This document shows positions 1 to 9,400 of a stretch of 64,000 bases of DNA, piece after piece. A program made the position numbers and the translations under genes. A model generated the notes under the pieces. That model was not told the DNA's origin and ran no database searches. It saw only the letters and a list, made by a program, of their open reading frames with translations. Origin of the DNA: VXNF01 sp964291305. Its GTDB lineage: Bacteria; Actinomycetota; Acidimicrobiia; Acidimicrobiales; CATQHL01. Each line of letters starts with the position of its first letter. Position 1 is the first letter of the stretch. The stretch spans positions 806,001 through 870,000 of the forward strand of contig OZ219783.1 of NCBI GenBank assembly GCA_964291305.2, in the 5' to 3' direction.

Positions 1-261
1 CTCGGCGGTGCCGCGTAGCAAGCCAGAGTGCAGGTGGCAGTTGTGGATGCCGGGTATGACGGCGTGCCGGTCGGCGTCGATGACCGGCACTTCGGCGGCC
101 GCCGGGTGGTGGCTCACCTGCTCATCGCTACCCACGGCCGCAATGACGCCGTTCAGCACCAGCACCGACCCCGGGTCGTGGTAGGCCCTTTGGCCCTCTA
201 GCGGCAGCACGATGCCTCCCCGGATCAGGAAGGAGCGTTCGGAGTCAGCGGTTACGGCCAT
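1..261 (-). CDS. Amidohydrolase, N-terminal part (cut by window edge)
   Basis: First 87 codons of an amidohydrolase-superfamily enzyme that runs off the left edge. The ATG at 261 is preceded by AGGAGA. The N-terminal beta domain (LIRGGIVLP, then a turn around VLNGVIAAVG) leads into the metal site NCHLHSGLLRGTAE near residues 75-87, with the HxH pair of the superfamily. The arrangement resembles the TRZ/ATZ-chlorohydrolase or guanine-deaminase-like group. It is the last gene of a leftward operon carrying another amidohydrolase and a nucleoside-type ABC importer, so deamination of an imported purine or N-heterocycle is a reasonable inference. Substrate cannot be stated from this fragment. Confidence 0.8.
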   Translation of the reverse strand, partial: MAVTADSERSFLIRGGIVLPLEGQRAYHDPGSVLVLNGVIAAVGSDEQVSHHPAAAEVPVIDADRHAVIPGIHNCHLHSGLLRGTAE

Positions 262-292
262 GTGGGTCTCCTAGGGAGTCTCGGCGGAGGGC

Positions 293-1273
293 CTAGCGGT
301 CGGGTACGTAGTTGAAGCCCAGCGACTTGGGCATGCGCGCCCGTCTAGCCCCGATGATCAGGATGATCAACGCTACGAAGAACGGGATCATCTGCAGAGC
401 TTCAGTAGGCACGCTGTCCGAAACTATGTTGCGCAGGTTGGTGCCGAGGGCGTCGGCGAGCCCGAAGGCGAAAGAACCCAGCGCCACGCCCCACGCTGAC
501 CAGCGCACCATGATGATCACAATCAGGGCGATGAACCCCCGACCGGCGGTGATGGCCGGCTCGAACACGCCCACCAGAGCCGTGGTGATGGCCGCCCCCC
601 CGAGGCCAGCCAACAGGCCCGAGATCAAGGTAGCGACCGAGCGCACCCGGATCACGTCCACGCCCCGGGCGAAGGCCGCGTCGGGATCCTCACCTACGGC
701 CCGCACTGCCAGGCCGAAGGTCGTGCGCTGCGCTAGCCACCAGACCACGGGCACTAAGCCGAAGGCCAGCCACGTCATCCAACTGTTCGACAAGAAGGCC
801 TCGCCCAGGAAGGGGATGTCCGAGAGGCCGGGGATGTGGATCTCGCCGAGGATGTTCACCTGCCGGCGAGTCCCGCCCAGCGGCGTAGTAAGCCGGAAGA
901 TGTAGCCGGTCAGGCCGATCCCCAGAATCGTGAGCCCGAATCCCACCACTACCTGGTTGGCGTTCAGGCGCACACACAGCCACACCATCAGCAACGCCAG
1001 CGCGGCGCCGGCGAACGCGCCAGCCAGCAGCCCCAGGGCGATGCCCGACTCCACCGTCACGTACAGCGACGTAAGGGCGCCGATAATCATGAAGCCTTCC
1101 AGGCCGATGTTCAACACGCCGGCCCGCTGGGCGATTGTCTCGCCTAGGGAAGCGAAGATGAGCGGCGTCGCCAGCCGCATGCCGCCGGCGAAGGTGGCGG
1201 TCCAGAAGGTCAACTCGCTGAGTTTGCCCACCTCAGCGCTCCTCGGGCTGGTTGACATCAACAGACCCACCAC
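293..1273 (-). CDS. ABC transporter permease, BMP/simple-sugar (YufQ-like) family
   Basis: About 326 residues and very hydrophobic, with repeated membrane segments. The NIGLEGFMIIGA motif (residues 55-66) and the GxGLTG-type segments are characteristic of the second permease of importers that use BMP-family binding proteins (purine nucleosides and related compounds). The start could be at 1273 or at the second ATG at 1258; both overlap the upstream permease, whose stop is at 1233, so translational coupling is likely. Product: inner-membrane channel half. Partner: the permease at 1233-2462 and the ATPase at 2459-4039. Substrate is inferred from family and neighbours only. Confidence 0.88.
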   Translation of the reverse strand: MVGLLMSTSPRSAEVGKLSELTFWTATFAGGMRLATPLIFASLGETIAQRAGVLNIGLEGFMIIGALTSLYVTVESGIALGLLAGAFAGAALALLMVWLCVRLNANQVVVGFGLTILGIGLTGYIFRLTTPLGGTRRQVNILGEIHIPGLSDIPFLGEAFLSNSWMTWLAFGLVPVVWWLAQRTTFGLAVRAVGEDPDAAFARGVDVIRVRSVATLISGLLAGLGGAAITTALVGVFEPAITAGRGFIALIVIIMVRWSAWGVALGSFAFGLADALGTNLRNIVSDSVPTEALQMIPFFVALIILIIGARRARMPKSLGFNYVPDR

Positions 1274-2462
1274 CGACGCCGCCGGCCCGGGTTGGACTGT
1301 CGCCGGAGACCCAGCTAGCCGCCGCGGTGAGTGACTCTGAGACAGACCTCACGGCTCGGCGAACGATGGCGGCGATCTGGGGGGCGTAGCGCACCGCAAA
1401 CCCCAGCAGGATCAAGGCTTGGATGACATCGCTGAGAGAGGACGGAATGCCCTCTACGGACTGCATGTGCAGGCCACCGGCTTGTAGTGTCCCTACAAGC
1501 AGGGCGGCCGCCAGTATTCCCAACGGTCGGGCGCCACCCAGCATCGCCACCACCAGGCCGAAGTAGCCGATCTCCTCGGCAATGTCTACGAACAGCCGCT
1601 GCAGCAGCCCAGCCGCCTGCAACCAACCCGCCAACCCGGCTAAAGCCCCTGAGATGAGCAGGCTGTTAAGGATTATGCGCTGCCCGCCGAAGCCCAAGCT
1701 GTGCGCCAGGCGGGGATTCTCGCCGAAGAGGTCGTAGCGGTAGCCCATAGTGGAGCGCGTCCACAGGCCAAACAGCAGAATCACCACTACCACTGCGAGG
1801 ACGCCGGCGTGGAGCCTGGTGCCGGCCACGAGGTCGCCCAAAGCAGCGTTACTGGCGAACGGTTCGGACTTGGGCGTAATAGCCCGGGGCTCCTTCAAGG
1901 GGCCATTCAGCAGGTAGGAGAGGAGCAGGAAGGCAAACTCGTTGAACAGCAGGGTGGAGAGGATCTCATTGACGTTTAGGTAGGCGCGCAGCAGAGCCGG
2001 AACCACTACCCATGCCATACCGAAGAGGGCGCCCCCGACGGCAGCCAAAGGGATGGCTACGGCGCTGGGGGCGTCCTGCAGCAGGAACCCAGTCAGCAGG
2101 GCACCCAGACTGCCGGCGATGAGTTGGCCTTGCGCCCCGATGGTGATGACGCCCGCCCTTAGGGCTATCGCCGCGCCGATGCCCACGATCGCTAGCGGGG
2201 CAGCTCGTGCCAGCGTCTCGCCGATGGCGAAGGTGTCGCCGAAGCTGCCTGCCAGGATCGCGCCGTAGGCGGTTAGTGGGTTCTGCCCCGAACCTGCCAG
2301 GATGACCGCCCCCAGTGCCAGGGCAACTACCACCGCCAGCAGGCTGGTGCCAAGACCGACGGTGACCCGCTCAAACGGTCCCTCGATCCGCGGCGCCTCG
2401 GAGGTCTCGCTACTCGAGTCGGGTGCTCCGGCGCCGGGCGTGCTGCCGGCAGTCGGGCTCAC
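1233..2462 (-). CDS. ABC transporter permease, BMP/simple-sugar (YufP-like) family
   Basis: A 409-residue membrane protein with a polar, Ser/Pro/Gly-rich N-terminus of about 30 residues, then multiple membrane segments. TIGAQGQL at about residues 107-114 is the hallmark of the first permease in YufNOPQ-type nucleoside importers. The GTG start at 2462 overlaps the ATPase stop by four bases (GTGA), showing tight operon coupling. The C-terminal 45 residues are hydrophilic and overlap the start of the next permease. Forms the heterodimeric channel with the 293-1273 product. Confidence 0.88.
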   Translation of the reverse strand: MSPTAGSTPGAGAPDSSSETSEAPRIEGPFERVTVGLGTSLLAVVVALALGAVILAGSGQNPLTAYGAILAGSFGDTFAIGETLARAAPLAIVGIGAAIALRAGVITIGAQGQLIAGSLGALLTGFLLQDAPSAVAIPLAAVGGALFGMAWVVVPALLRAYLNVNEILSTLLFNEFAFLLLSYLLNGPLKEPRAITPKSEPFASNAALGDLVAGTRLHAGVLAVVVVILLFGLWTRSTMGYRYDLFGENPRLAHSLGFGGQRIILNSLLISGALAGLAGWLQAAGLLQRLFVDIAEEIGYFGLVVAMLGGARPLGILAAALLVGTLQAGGLHMQSVEGIPSSLSDVIQALILLGFAVRYAPQIAAIVRRAVRSVSESLTAAASWVSGDSPTRAGGVGGGSVDVNQPEER

Positions 2463-4039
2463 GGCTCTGGGATGGCGCCGGTGGTCTCGCCGGCAGAGTC
2501 CCAGTGCAGGCCAGCCATAACGGCCCCGAGGCGGGCCGAGGTCATCTCTGCTACCTCGAACCGGTCGGTAACCCGGCCGCCGCTGAGCACTACGACGCGC
2601 TGAGAGAGTTCTGCTACCTCGTCTAGGTCGGCGGAGATGATTACTACCGCCCCGCCCTCGGCGGCAGTATCGAAGCAGCGGTCGCGAATCGCCCGGCCGG
2701 CGTGGGGGTCTAGCCCTTTAGTGGGGCCAGCGGCCACTAGCACAGCCGGAGTGTGCTCCATCTCCCGAGCCGCCATGAGCTTTTGCTGGTTGCCGCCCGA
2801 GAGCGTCGCTGCCGCTAGTGCCGGTTCAGGCGGGCGCACGTCGAAGCGTCGCGCTAGTGCCCGGGCGTGGTGCTTTATTGCTGCTCGCAGTCGCACGCCG
2901 AAGCGGGCAAACTCGGCATCGGCAACCCGCCGGGCGATTAGGTTGTCGGCCAGCGAGAAGGAGGCGGCAAGCCCGGCGCTGCGATCCTCCGGCAGCAGCG
3001 CCACCCCGGCGGCGATGGCAGCCGCAGTTGAGCCGGTCACGTCGTTTCCGTCGATTTGCACACTGCCCGTATCGGGGCGGATCTGACCGGTGAGTACCGC
3101 GGCCAGCTCCTCCTGGCCGTTACCCGCCACACCAACCACCCCGACGATCTCGCCGGCCCGTACCCGCAGTGACACGTCATCCAGGCCCGGTCCGTGCTCA
3201 GCGGCGAGACTGAGCTGCTCGGCCTCGAGGCGCACGTTGCCGAGTTTCAGCTGCGGCCGGCTTACTTCCAGCAGTGAAATATCTCCGACCATCAACTCGG
3301 CTATACGGCGCAGGTCGGCGGCAACATCCTCGCCGACGGTCACCACGCGCCCCTGGCGCAGCACGGTAAGTCGGTCGGCTAGCTCGGCTAACTCGGGCAG
3401 CCGGTGGGAGATATAGATGATCGGCGTGCCTTCGTCTCTCAGCCGCCGACAGAGTGCGATGAGAGCTTCGGTCTCTAGTGGGCCGAGCGCCGAACTGGGC
3501 TCGTCGAGGATTAGCAGGCGAGCGCCCCAAGCCAAGCTGATCAGAATCTCAGCCTGCTGACGTACCGCCAGGGGTAGGTCGTCTACCAACTGGTCGGCGG
3601 GAACCGAGAGGTCTAGTTCCGCTGCTAGACGTTCGACCTCGGCTCGTGCCTCCCGGGCGTTGAAACGGCGCGGCCACAGCCGCCAGCCAGTTTGTTGGCG
3701 GGGGCGACCCAACTCGATGTTCTGAGCCACCGTGAGACCCCTTACCAGCGAGAGCTGCTGGCGCACGTGTGCCACACCGGCCGCCGAGCCGTCCGCCCGC
3801 CGCCGCGGGCTGTAGGGCTCGCCAAACAGCTGAAGCGTGCCATTGTCGGGCCGTAGCGCTCCGGCCACGATTTTGGCCAGTGTGGACTTGCCGGCGCCGT
3901 TCTCGCCGACGAGGGCATGAATCTCACCGGCCCGCAATTCGAAGTCCACCCGGTCGAGCGCTTGCGTGGTGCCGAAGCGCCGGGACACGCCGCGGGCTGC
4001 AAAAGCCAGCGAGGAGGATTGGGGGGTGCTTTCGGTCAT
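2459..4039 (-). CDS. ABC transporter ATP-binding protein with two ATPase domains (nucleoside/simple-sugar type)
   Basis: 526 residues carrying two fused nucleotide-binding domains, as in RbsA/YufO-type importers. Domain 1 has a full Walker A, GENGAGKST (residues 45-53), and Walker B LLILDEPSSAL, but its signature reads LPLAVRQQ. Domain 2 has a degenerate Walker A (GVAGNGQEEL) and a proper LSGGNQQK signature. This asymmetry is usual for the family. The true start is the ATG at 4039, which overlaps the upstream amidohydrolase stop by four bases (ATGA); the open frame further upstream is antisense-like sequence inside that gene. Energises the two permeases downstream. Confidence 0.93.
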   Translation of the reverse strand: MTESTPQSSSLAFAARGVSRRFGTTQALDRVDFELRAGEIHALVGENGAGKSTLAKIVAGALRPDNGTLQLFGEPYSPRRRADGSAAGVAHVRQQLSLVRGLTVAQNIELGRPRQQTGWRLWPRRFNAREARAEVERLAAELDLSVPADQLVDDLPLAVRQQAEILISLAWGARLLILDEPSSALGPLETEALIALCRRLRDEGTPIIYISHRLPELAELADRLTVLRQGRVVTVGEDVAADLRRIAELMVGDISLLEVSRPQLKLGNVRLEAEQLSLAAEHGPGLDDVSLRVRAGEIVGVVGVAGNGQEELAAVLTGQIRPDTGSVQIDGNDVTGSTAAAIAAGVALLPEDRSAGLAASFSLADNLIARRVADAEFARFGVRLRAAIKHHARALARRFDVRPPEPALAAATLSGGNQQKLMAAREMEHTPAVLVAAGPTKGLDPHAGRAIRDRCFDTAAEGGAVVIISADLDEVAELSQRVVVLSGGRVTDRFEVAEMTSARLGAVMAGLHWDSAGETTGAIPEP

Positions 4040-5409
4040 TCCGGCGGTGGGAGGCTGGCGCGGGCTGCGCCGGCTACTTCGTCCTCGTCGACGCTGACGC
4101 AATGTCCGTCTTGCACGACCACCTGGCCCGCGGCGATTACCAGTTCGGCGCGATCTGACAGGCCGGTCAGCACCAGACCGACGACCGGGTCGTGCACGCC
4201 GACGCGGTCTACGGTGGTGATGTCCCAGGCAGCTAGGTCCGCGCCCGCGCCCGGGGCCAGGGTGCCCAACTCCGCACGGCTGAGGCAGCGGGCAGAGCCT
4301 CGGGTGGCCATCGATAGCAACTCGCGGACGCTCAGCCAGTTCTGCGGTTTCGGGCTGTGCTGGCGGTGCGACAGGGCTGCCAAGCGCAGGTCGCCTAGCT
4401 GGTTGCAGCCATCGTTGGAGGCCGATCCGGTGGTGCCGAAACCTACTGTGCAGCCACTGTCTAGCCACGACCGCACGGGCGCCGGGCGGAAACCCATGCG
4501 CAAATCGGGAGCGATGAGATGCACGATACCCACCTCGGCGGCGGCGTAGTTAGGGATCTCGCCGCGGGGGCAGTCCATCATGTGCGCTAGCCACACCCGG
4601 TCGTTGTGCCAACCCACCTCGCCGATGACCTGCCAGGGAGACCGACCGTAGCGGCGGCGGCAAAACTGCGTGTCCACCCCCTCGTAAAGGTGAGTGTGCA
4701 GGCCCACGCCGGGGTTCTCGGCCGCGATCTCGGCGAAGGCGGCGAACAACTCGAGGCGGTCCACGTGCGGTCCGCAGGGCGCTAGATCTACGCGGATTGC
4801 CGCCAGCGGATCGGGGTCGTGGTATCTGTCGATGAGTTCGAGGCTGTGACGCAAGACCTCGTCGACGCTCTGGCAGGCATCTTCGGGCCCCTCCCCGCCT
4901 TCGCTGCGGGGGTAGGTCATGGTGCCTCGGCCGGCGTGGAGGCGGACCCCGACCGTGCGAGCCTCTTCAATGATGGCCTCGAGGTACGGCTCCGTGACCC
5001 CGCCGGGGTAGTAGTAGTGCTGGTCGGCCACGGTCGTCACTCCACACAGCAGCGACTCCACCATGCCGGCTTTGGCCATCGCGGCGATCTTCTCGGGAGT
5101 GAAATGGCCGTTGCGCCACCACTGGGTGCAGAGTTGCCCTAGGCCTTTCAGCCACTCCGGCAGCAGGATCCGCTCTAGCTGGGGGATGCAGCGTAGACCT
5201 ACCTGGTATAGGTGCTGGTGGGCGTTGATGAGGCCAGGCATCACTAGCAGCCGCGAGCAGTCGAGGATGGTCTCGTCGGCCTGCGGCTCGAGGGCGCCGA
5301 TCTCTAAGATTCGACCGCCGGCGATGCGGAGATCCACGTTCTGCAGCTCACGGTCGTCCTCGTCAAAGGTCAACAGATGGGCGATATTGCGCAGCACTAA
5401 CCCAGGCAT
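4036..5409 (-). CDS. Amidohydrolase, 8-oxoguanine deaminase / hydroxyatrazine hydrolase-like
   Basis: 457 residues from the ATG at 5409. The metal site NAHQHLYQ (residues 62-69), the aromatic stretch around DQHYYYPGG, GLHTHLYEG and WLAHMMD match the ATZ/TRZ amidohydrolases that include 8-oxoguanine deaminase and AtzB. These enzymes hydrolyse an amino group from a purine- or triazine-like ring using one divalent metal. First gene of the leftward operon, coupled by ATGA to the importer ATPase. Longer start options upstream would overlap the divergent gene at 5545 and lack homology. Exact substrate not determinable; a purine is favoured by the importer and by the adenine deaminase nearby. Confidence 0.85.
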   Translation of the reverse strand: MPGLVLRNIAHLLTFDEDDRELQNVDLRIAGGRILEIGALEPQADETILDCSRLLVMPGLINAHQHLYQVGLRCIPQLERILLPEWLKGLGQLCTQWWRNGHFTPEKIAAMAKAGMVESLLCGVTTVADQHYYYPGGVTEPYLEAIIEEARTVGVRLHAGRGTMTYPRSEGGEGPEDACQSVDEVLRHSLELIDRYHDPDPLAAIRVDLAPCGPHVDRLELFAAFAEIAAENPGVGLHTHLYEGVDTQFCRRRYGRSPWQVIGEVGWHNDRVWLAHMMDCPRGEIPNYAAAEVGIVHLIAPDLRMGFRPAPVRSWLDSGCTVGFGTTGSASNDGCNQLGDLRLAALSHRQHSPKPQNWLSVRELLSMATRGSARCLSRAELGTLAPGAGADLAAWDITTVDRVGVHDPVVGLVLTGLSDRAELVIAAGQVVVQDGHCVSVDEDEVAGAARASLPPPE

Positions 5410-5544
5410 GGCCGCAAGTCTGGCAAATTCCGCGAGCGAATGATCGCGAATGGGCTTACATCTTCTGGTGCCGAATTGCTGGTCAGGGCTTTTAGCAGTC
5501 TCATACCGTCTGTCGCCCTGGGTGTGGTTGGGTAGGATGGCAGT

Positions 5545-6810
5545 GTGATCGAGCGGGAGTTGACATTGCAACTTGTGGAGCAGTTCAATCAGCGTCCGCT
5601 TGTAACGATAGTTGGGCCGCGCCAGTCCGGCAAAACTACGTTGTGCCGCAACACGTTCCCGCATCTGCCGGTAGCTGATTTGGAAATACCTGAGATGCGT
5701 GAACTAGCTACGAACAACCCGAAAGAGTTTTTAGCTCAGTACCCCGCTGGGGCGATAATTGACGAGGTGCATTTAGCCAGCTCGGATTTGTTTAGTTATT
5801 TGAAGGTGCTCGCCGATACTGCGAACCGTAAAGGCTTGTTTGTGCTGTCCGGTAGCCAGCAATTCGCAGTTCTGGCGCGTGCCACGAAATTGGTTGGACG
5901 GACGGGACTGTTGCGCTTGCTGCCTTTGACGCTGGCGGAGCGACGACAGACCGGCGCCAGCGAAAACATCGAAGAAGTCCTATACACCGGGTGCTACCCG
6001 GGTGTTTTCGATCAGAAACTTAACCCGACAGCGGCCTACGAAGAATACTACAATCTTTACATTCAGCGCGACGCTCGCATCGCTAACATCGACCCAGACT
6101 CAGAGCATTCTGGACACCTTGTCAGCCTTAACAAATTTGTGAGGCAGTGTGCGCTAAGAATTGGACAAACATTCGACCTTACGAATGTAGCGTCTGATGC
6201 TAACATACCGCGTCCCGTCGCCGACATGTGGCTCAATGATCTCATACAATGCGACATTGTGTTTCTCGTACAGCCCTACTCAACGAATTACAGGAAGCAA
6301 CTTACGAAAGCACCAAAGCTGTATTTTCACGATGTCGGTCTAGCATCCTACCTGCTCAAAGTGGAGCGACCTGATGATCTAACCGAACACCGAATGCGTG
6401 GCCCACTGTTCGAGAATCTTGTAATAACCGAAGCGCTGAAACATCGTTATAACCGGGCACGGGGTAACAACTTAGCGTTTTATCGAGACGATAGTGGTTT
6501 CGAGTGCGACCTCATATACGAGCGAGCCAACCGACACGCTGCTGTCGAGATCAAGTCAGGAACGAACATATCTGCGCGCTGGTTTGACACACTCAAAAAA
6601 ATCCGCCGCGCCGACGACGAAATCGCCACCACCGCCGTTGTCTACGGCGGCAACAAGCCCGCACAGCATCCACGAGGGCGTGTCATACCTTTTACCCAGT
6701 TCAGTTCTTATTTGACCGACTTCGACAATACGCTGTATCACGTGGGCGCGAGACAAGTAGCAGACACTCCTCCTCTACCTAAACCATCAAAATCCAGCAT
6801 TGACCTTTGA
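5545..6810 (+). CDS. AAA ATPase with C-terminal DUF4143 domain
   Basis: 421 residues. P-loop GPRQSGKTT at 24-32, Walker B AIIDEVHLA, arginine-rich AAA features, then a DUF4143 region ending in CDLIYE...AVEIKSG, which resembles a PD-(D/E)xK nuclease-like core. GTG start at 5545 with an AGGA sequence upstream. Members are widespread, patchily distributed, and of unproven function; a defence or plasmid-like role is often suspected. Codon use is visibly more A/T-rich than the flanking purine genes, and it sits alone on the plus strand between them, so recent acquisition is likely (inference). Confidence 0.9.
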   Translation: MIERELTLQLVEQFNQRPLVTIVGPRQSGKTTLCRNTFPHLPVADLEIPEMRELATNNPKEFLAQYPAGAIIDEVHLASSDLFSYLKVLADTANRKGLFVLSGSQQFAVLARATKLVGRTGLLRLLPLTLAERRQTGASENIEEVLYTGCYPGVFDQKLNPTAAYEEYYNLYIQRDARIANIDPDSEHSGHLVSLNKFVRQCALRIGQTFDLTNVASDANIPRPVADMWLNDLIQCDIVFLVQPYSTNYRKQLTKAPKLYFHDVGLASYLLKVERPDDLTEHRMRGPLFENLVITEALKHRYNRARGNNLAFYRDDSGFECDLIYERANRHAAVEIKSGTNISARWFDTLKKIRRADDEIATTAVVYGGNKPAQHPRGRVIPFTQFSSYLTDFDNTLYHVGARQVADTPPLPKPSKSSIDL

Positions 6811-7023
6811 CGAAGCCACCCAACGTGTAGCTCCTGACTGCACACTCGCATCCGTAAGCACCATTCCTTATAGGCCTCCATCGCGAACCGCGCGCCGGTG
6901 GGCAGAGCATCGGGGGAAGGGGAGTACTCTTTGGCGGATCATGTTTGGTCTGGCCCGGTCTGCAGCAGCGCTGTGGGCGTCGCTGTCCGGCTGCTGCCAC
7001 ATCGCAGCTCTGAGGACACGGCG

Positions 7024-9390
7024 GTGAGCGCCCGCGCCGTGGGTCGTAGCATCCCGCGAGTCAATGACGACGCAATGCTGCGCGGCGAAGCGGTTTATCT
7101 AGCCGATCTAGCCGGCACGATGGGCGACTTGCTGCACGCCTTTGTGATTCGTAGCCCGCTAGCCCACGGCATCCTGGAGGGACTGGAAGTCGAGGAGTTA
7201 CCCCCCGGTGCCACCGTCATCGGACCTGAGGAGTTGCGCCGCCGGGCTACTGGCGGATTCCCAGTTCTGTGGCAGCTTGCTGCCCAGCACCAGCAGGTCA
7301 CCCCGCTGCTAGACGACCGGGTTAGGTATGTCGGCCAACCCCTAGCCGTGGTGACCGCCCCCAGTGCCGCAACCGCTGCCGACGCCGCCGAAGCAGTCCT
7401 GCCACAAATTCGGGAACTGCCGGCAGTAACCAACCCAAACGCCGCGCTAGCAACCGGGGCGCCGCGCTTGTGGGACGAGCTTGAGGGGAACCTATTAGCC
7501 GCTTGCACCGTCGGAGACAGCGCCGAGCACACCGAGGCTGTCTTCGCTGCTGCCGACCAGCGGCTGCACACCCGCTTGGCTATCGGCCGGGTTAGCGGAG
7601 CCCCGATGGAGGGTCGGGGCGTCCTGGCGTACACCGAGCCTGGCGGCAAGCTGGTGCTGCACACTTCGACGCAGGCCCCGCATGCTGTGCGGGACGTGCT
7701 CTGTGCGGTGTTGGACATCCCCCAACGGTGTGTCCGGGTGGTTGCCCCCGACGTGGGCGGCGGCTTCGGTCTGAAAGATCACCTGTATGAGGACGAGGTG
7801 ATGGTGGTCGTTGCCGCGCTGGCGTTGGGGCGTCCGGTGCTTTGGACCGAATCCCGCAGCGAGTCGCTGCTGGCTACCACCCACGCCCGTGGTGAGGTCT
7901 GCGATGTGGAGGTGGCTTTTGACGACGATGGCACGCTGCGGGGCCTGCGCGTCGAAGCGGTGCGCAACGCCGGCGCCCAGTGCAGCATCTTTGCCGGCGG
8001 TCCGCTGTTCGTGGCCCTAGGCATGGCGCCGGGACCCTACCGGTGGGACGCCGTGCGGGGCACGGGCCAGTTGGTGGCCACCAACACTATGCCCACCGGC
8101 GCTTACCGGGGCTTCGGGCAGACCCAGGCAGCGCTCATTGGCGAGCGGGCGGTGGAGTTGGTGGCGCGAACGCTGGGTAGGCATCCCGCTGAGTTGCGTC
8201 AACAGAACATGATCCGCCCCGAGGAGCAGCCTTACACCACCCGCACACAAGTGACTTACGACAACGGCGACTACGCCGCCCCGCTGCGCCGCGCCCGGGA
8301 ACTCGTCGAGAGCCGTCGGGCAGCCGAGCCGCAGAAGCCCGGCGACGGCCGCCTGTGGGGTGTTGGCTACGCCTCCCACGTGCAGCTCTCGGGCGTGGGT
8401 CCCAGCTCCCTGAACGAGATACTCGGCCTGCGAATCGGTGGTTACGAAAGCGCTGTAGTGCGCATGGAGCCCGACGCCAGCGTGCGCCTCTACACCGGTG
8501 TGTCGCCCCACGGCCAGGGCTTAGAAACCACCCTGGCGCAGTTGCTAGCAGATGAGTTGGGCGTGGAGGTGACTGATGTGGAGGTGATCCACAGCGACAC
8601 CGACGTTACGCCCTACTCGGCGTACGGCACGGCGGCTTCCCGCTCGATGGCCCTGGGCGGCGGCTCGGCGATAGTGGCGGCCCGCCAGCTGGCCGAGCGG
8701 ATTCGGGCCATCGCCGCTGACATGTTGGAGGCCAACCCCGCCGACCTAACCCTTGCCGCGGGGCGGGTTACCGTGGCTGGCACTGACGCTTCGGTGCCGC
8801 TGGCGGAGGTAGCCGCGGCGGCCCACCGAGCCTTCCGCTTGCCCCAGGGCCAGCCCCCCGGGCTCACAGCCAGCTACATCTACGACCCACCTAGCCCCAC
8901 TTTCTCTTTTACCACTCACGCCTGTGCGGTGGCCGTGGACCCCGAGTTAGGCAGCGTGGAGATACACGACTACGTGGTGGTGCTGGACTGCGGCACGGTG
9001 GTAAACCCGGTAATCGTGCAAGGGCAGGTGCACGGTGGTGCCGCTCAAGGCATCGGGGCGGCACTCAGCGAGGAGATCGTCTACGACGACGGCGGCCAGC
9101 CTCGCGCCACCACGCTGGCCGACTACCTAGTCCCCACACCCGACGTGTTACCTAACTTCACTGTCGAGCACCAGCAGACACCGTCGCCCCACACGCCCGG
9201 CGGCATGAAAGGTATGGGCGAGGGTGGTACTAACGCCGCCTTCTCCTGCGTACTGAACGCCGTGCTCAACGCCCTCGCCGCCAGCGGCGACCCGGTGGAC
9301 AGCCCGGTTGGCAGCCCAGTTGACGATACGACCCTCGTCACCCCCCTTTCGCCCGAGCGAATCCGCTCGGCGCACATCTCCCTAGCGTGA
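7024..9390 (+). CDS. Molybdenum hydroxylase large subunit (xanthine dehydrogenase/aldehyde oxidase family)
   Basis: 789 residues from the GTG at 7024, which has GAGG ten bases upstream; the extra open frame back to 6898 shows no homology. The molybdopterin-binding motifs GGGFG (245-249) and AYRGFGQTQA (about 360-369), and the catalytic-glutamate motif GMGEGG (730-735, Glu733), are present. Catalyses hydroxylation of purine or N-heterocycle carbons with the Mo-cytosine/pterin cofactor. Unusually, no gene for the FAD subunit or the 2Fe-2S subunit lies beside it; only moaE is seen, 40 kb away. Convergent with the adenine deaminase gene, 10 bp apart. Confidence 0.9.
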   Translation: MSARAVGRSIPRVNDDAMLRGEAVYLADLAGTMGDLLHAFVIRSPLAHGILEGLEVEELPPGATVIGPEELRRRATGGFPVLWQLAAQHQQVTPLLDDRVRYVGQPLAVVTAPSAATAADAAEAVLPQIRELPAVTNPNAALATGAPRLWDELEGNLLAACTVGDSAEHTEAVFAAADQRLHTRLAIGRVSGAPMEGRGVLAYTEPGGKLVLHTSTQAPHAVRDVLCAVLDIPQRCVRVVAPDVGGGFGLKDHLYEDEVMVVVAALALGRPVLWTESRSESLLATTHARGEVCDVEVAFDDDGTLRGLRVEAVRNAGAQCSIFAGGPLFVALGMAPGPYRWDAVRGTGQLVATNTMPTGAYRGFGQTQAALIGERAVELVARTLGRHPAELRQQNMIRPEEQPYTTRTQVTYDNGDYAAPLRRARELVESRRAAEPQKPGDGRLWGVGYASHVQLSGVGPSSLNEILGLRIGGYESAVVRMEPDASVRLYTGVSPHGQGLETTLAQLLADELGVEVTDVEVIHSDTDVTPYSAYGTAASRSMALGGGSAIVAARQLAERIRAIAADMLEANPADLTLAAGRVTVAGTDASVPLAEVAAAAHRAFRLPQGQPPGLTASYIYDPPSPTFSFTTHACAVAVDPELGSVEIHDYVVVLDCGTVVNPVIVQGQVHGGAAQGIGAALSEEIVYDDGGQPRATTLADYLVPTPDVLPNFTVEHQQTPSPHTPGGMKGMGEGGTNAAFSCVLNAVLNALAASGDPVDSPVGSPVDDTTLVTPLSPERIRSAHISLA

Positions 9391-9400
9391 AGTCCTGGCG

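Noticed and set aside
4040..4468. Extended N-terminus for the ABC ATPase
   Set aside because: Arg/Pro-rich, antisense-like and inside the upstream amidohydrolase; the ATGA-coupled start at 4039 fits the family length.
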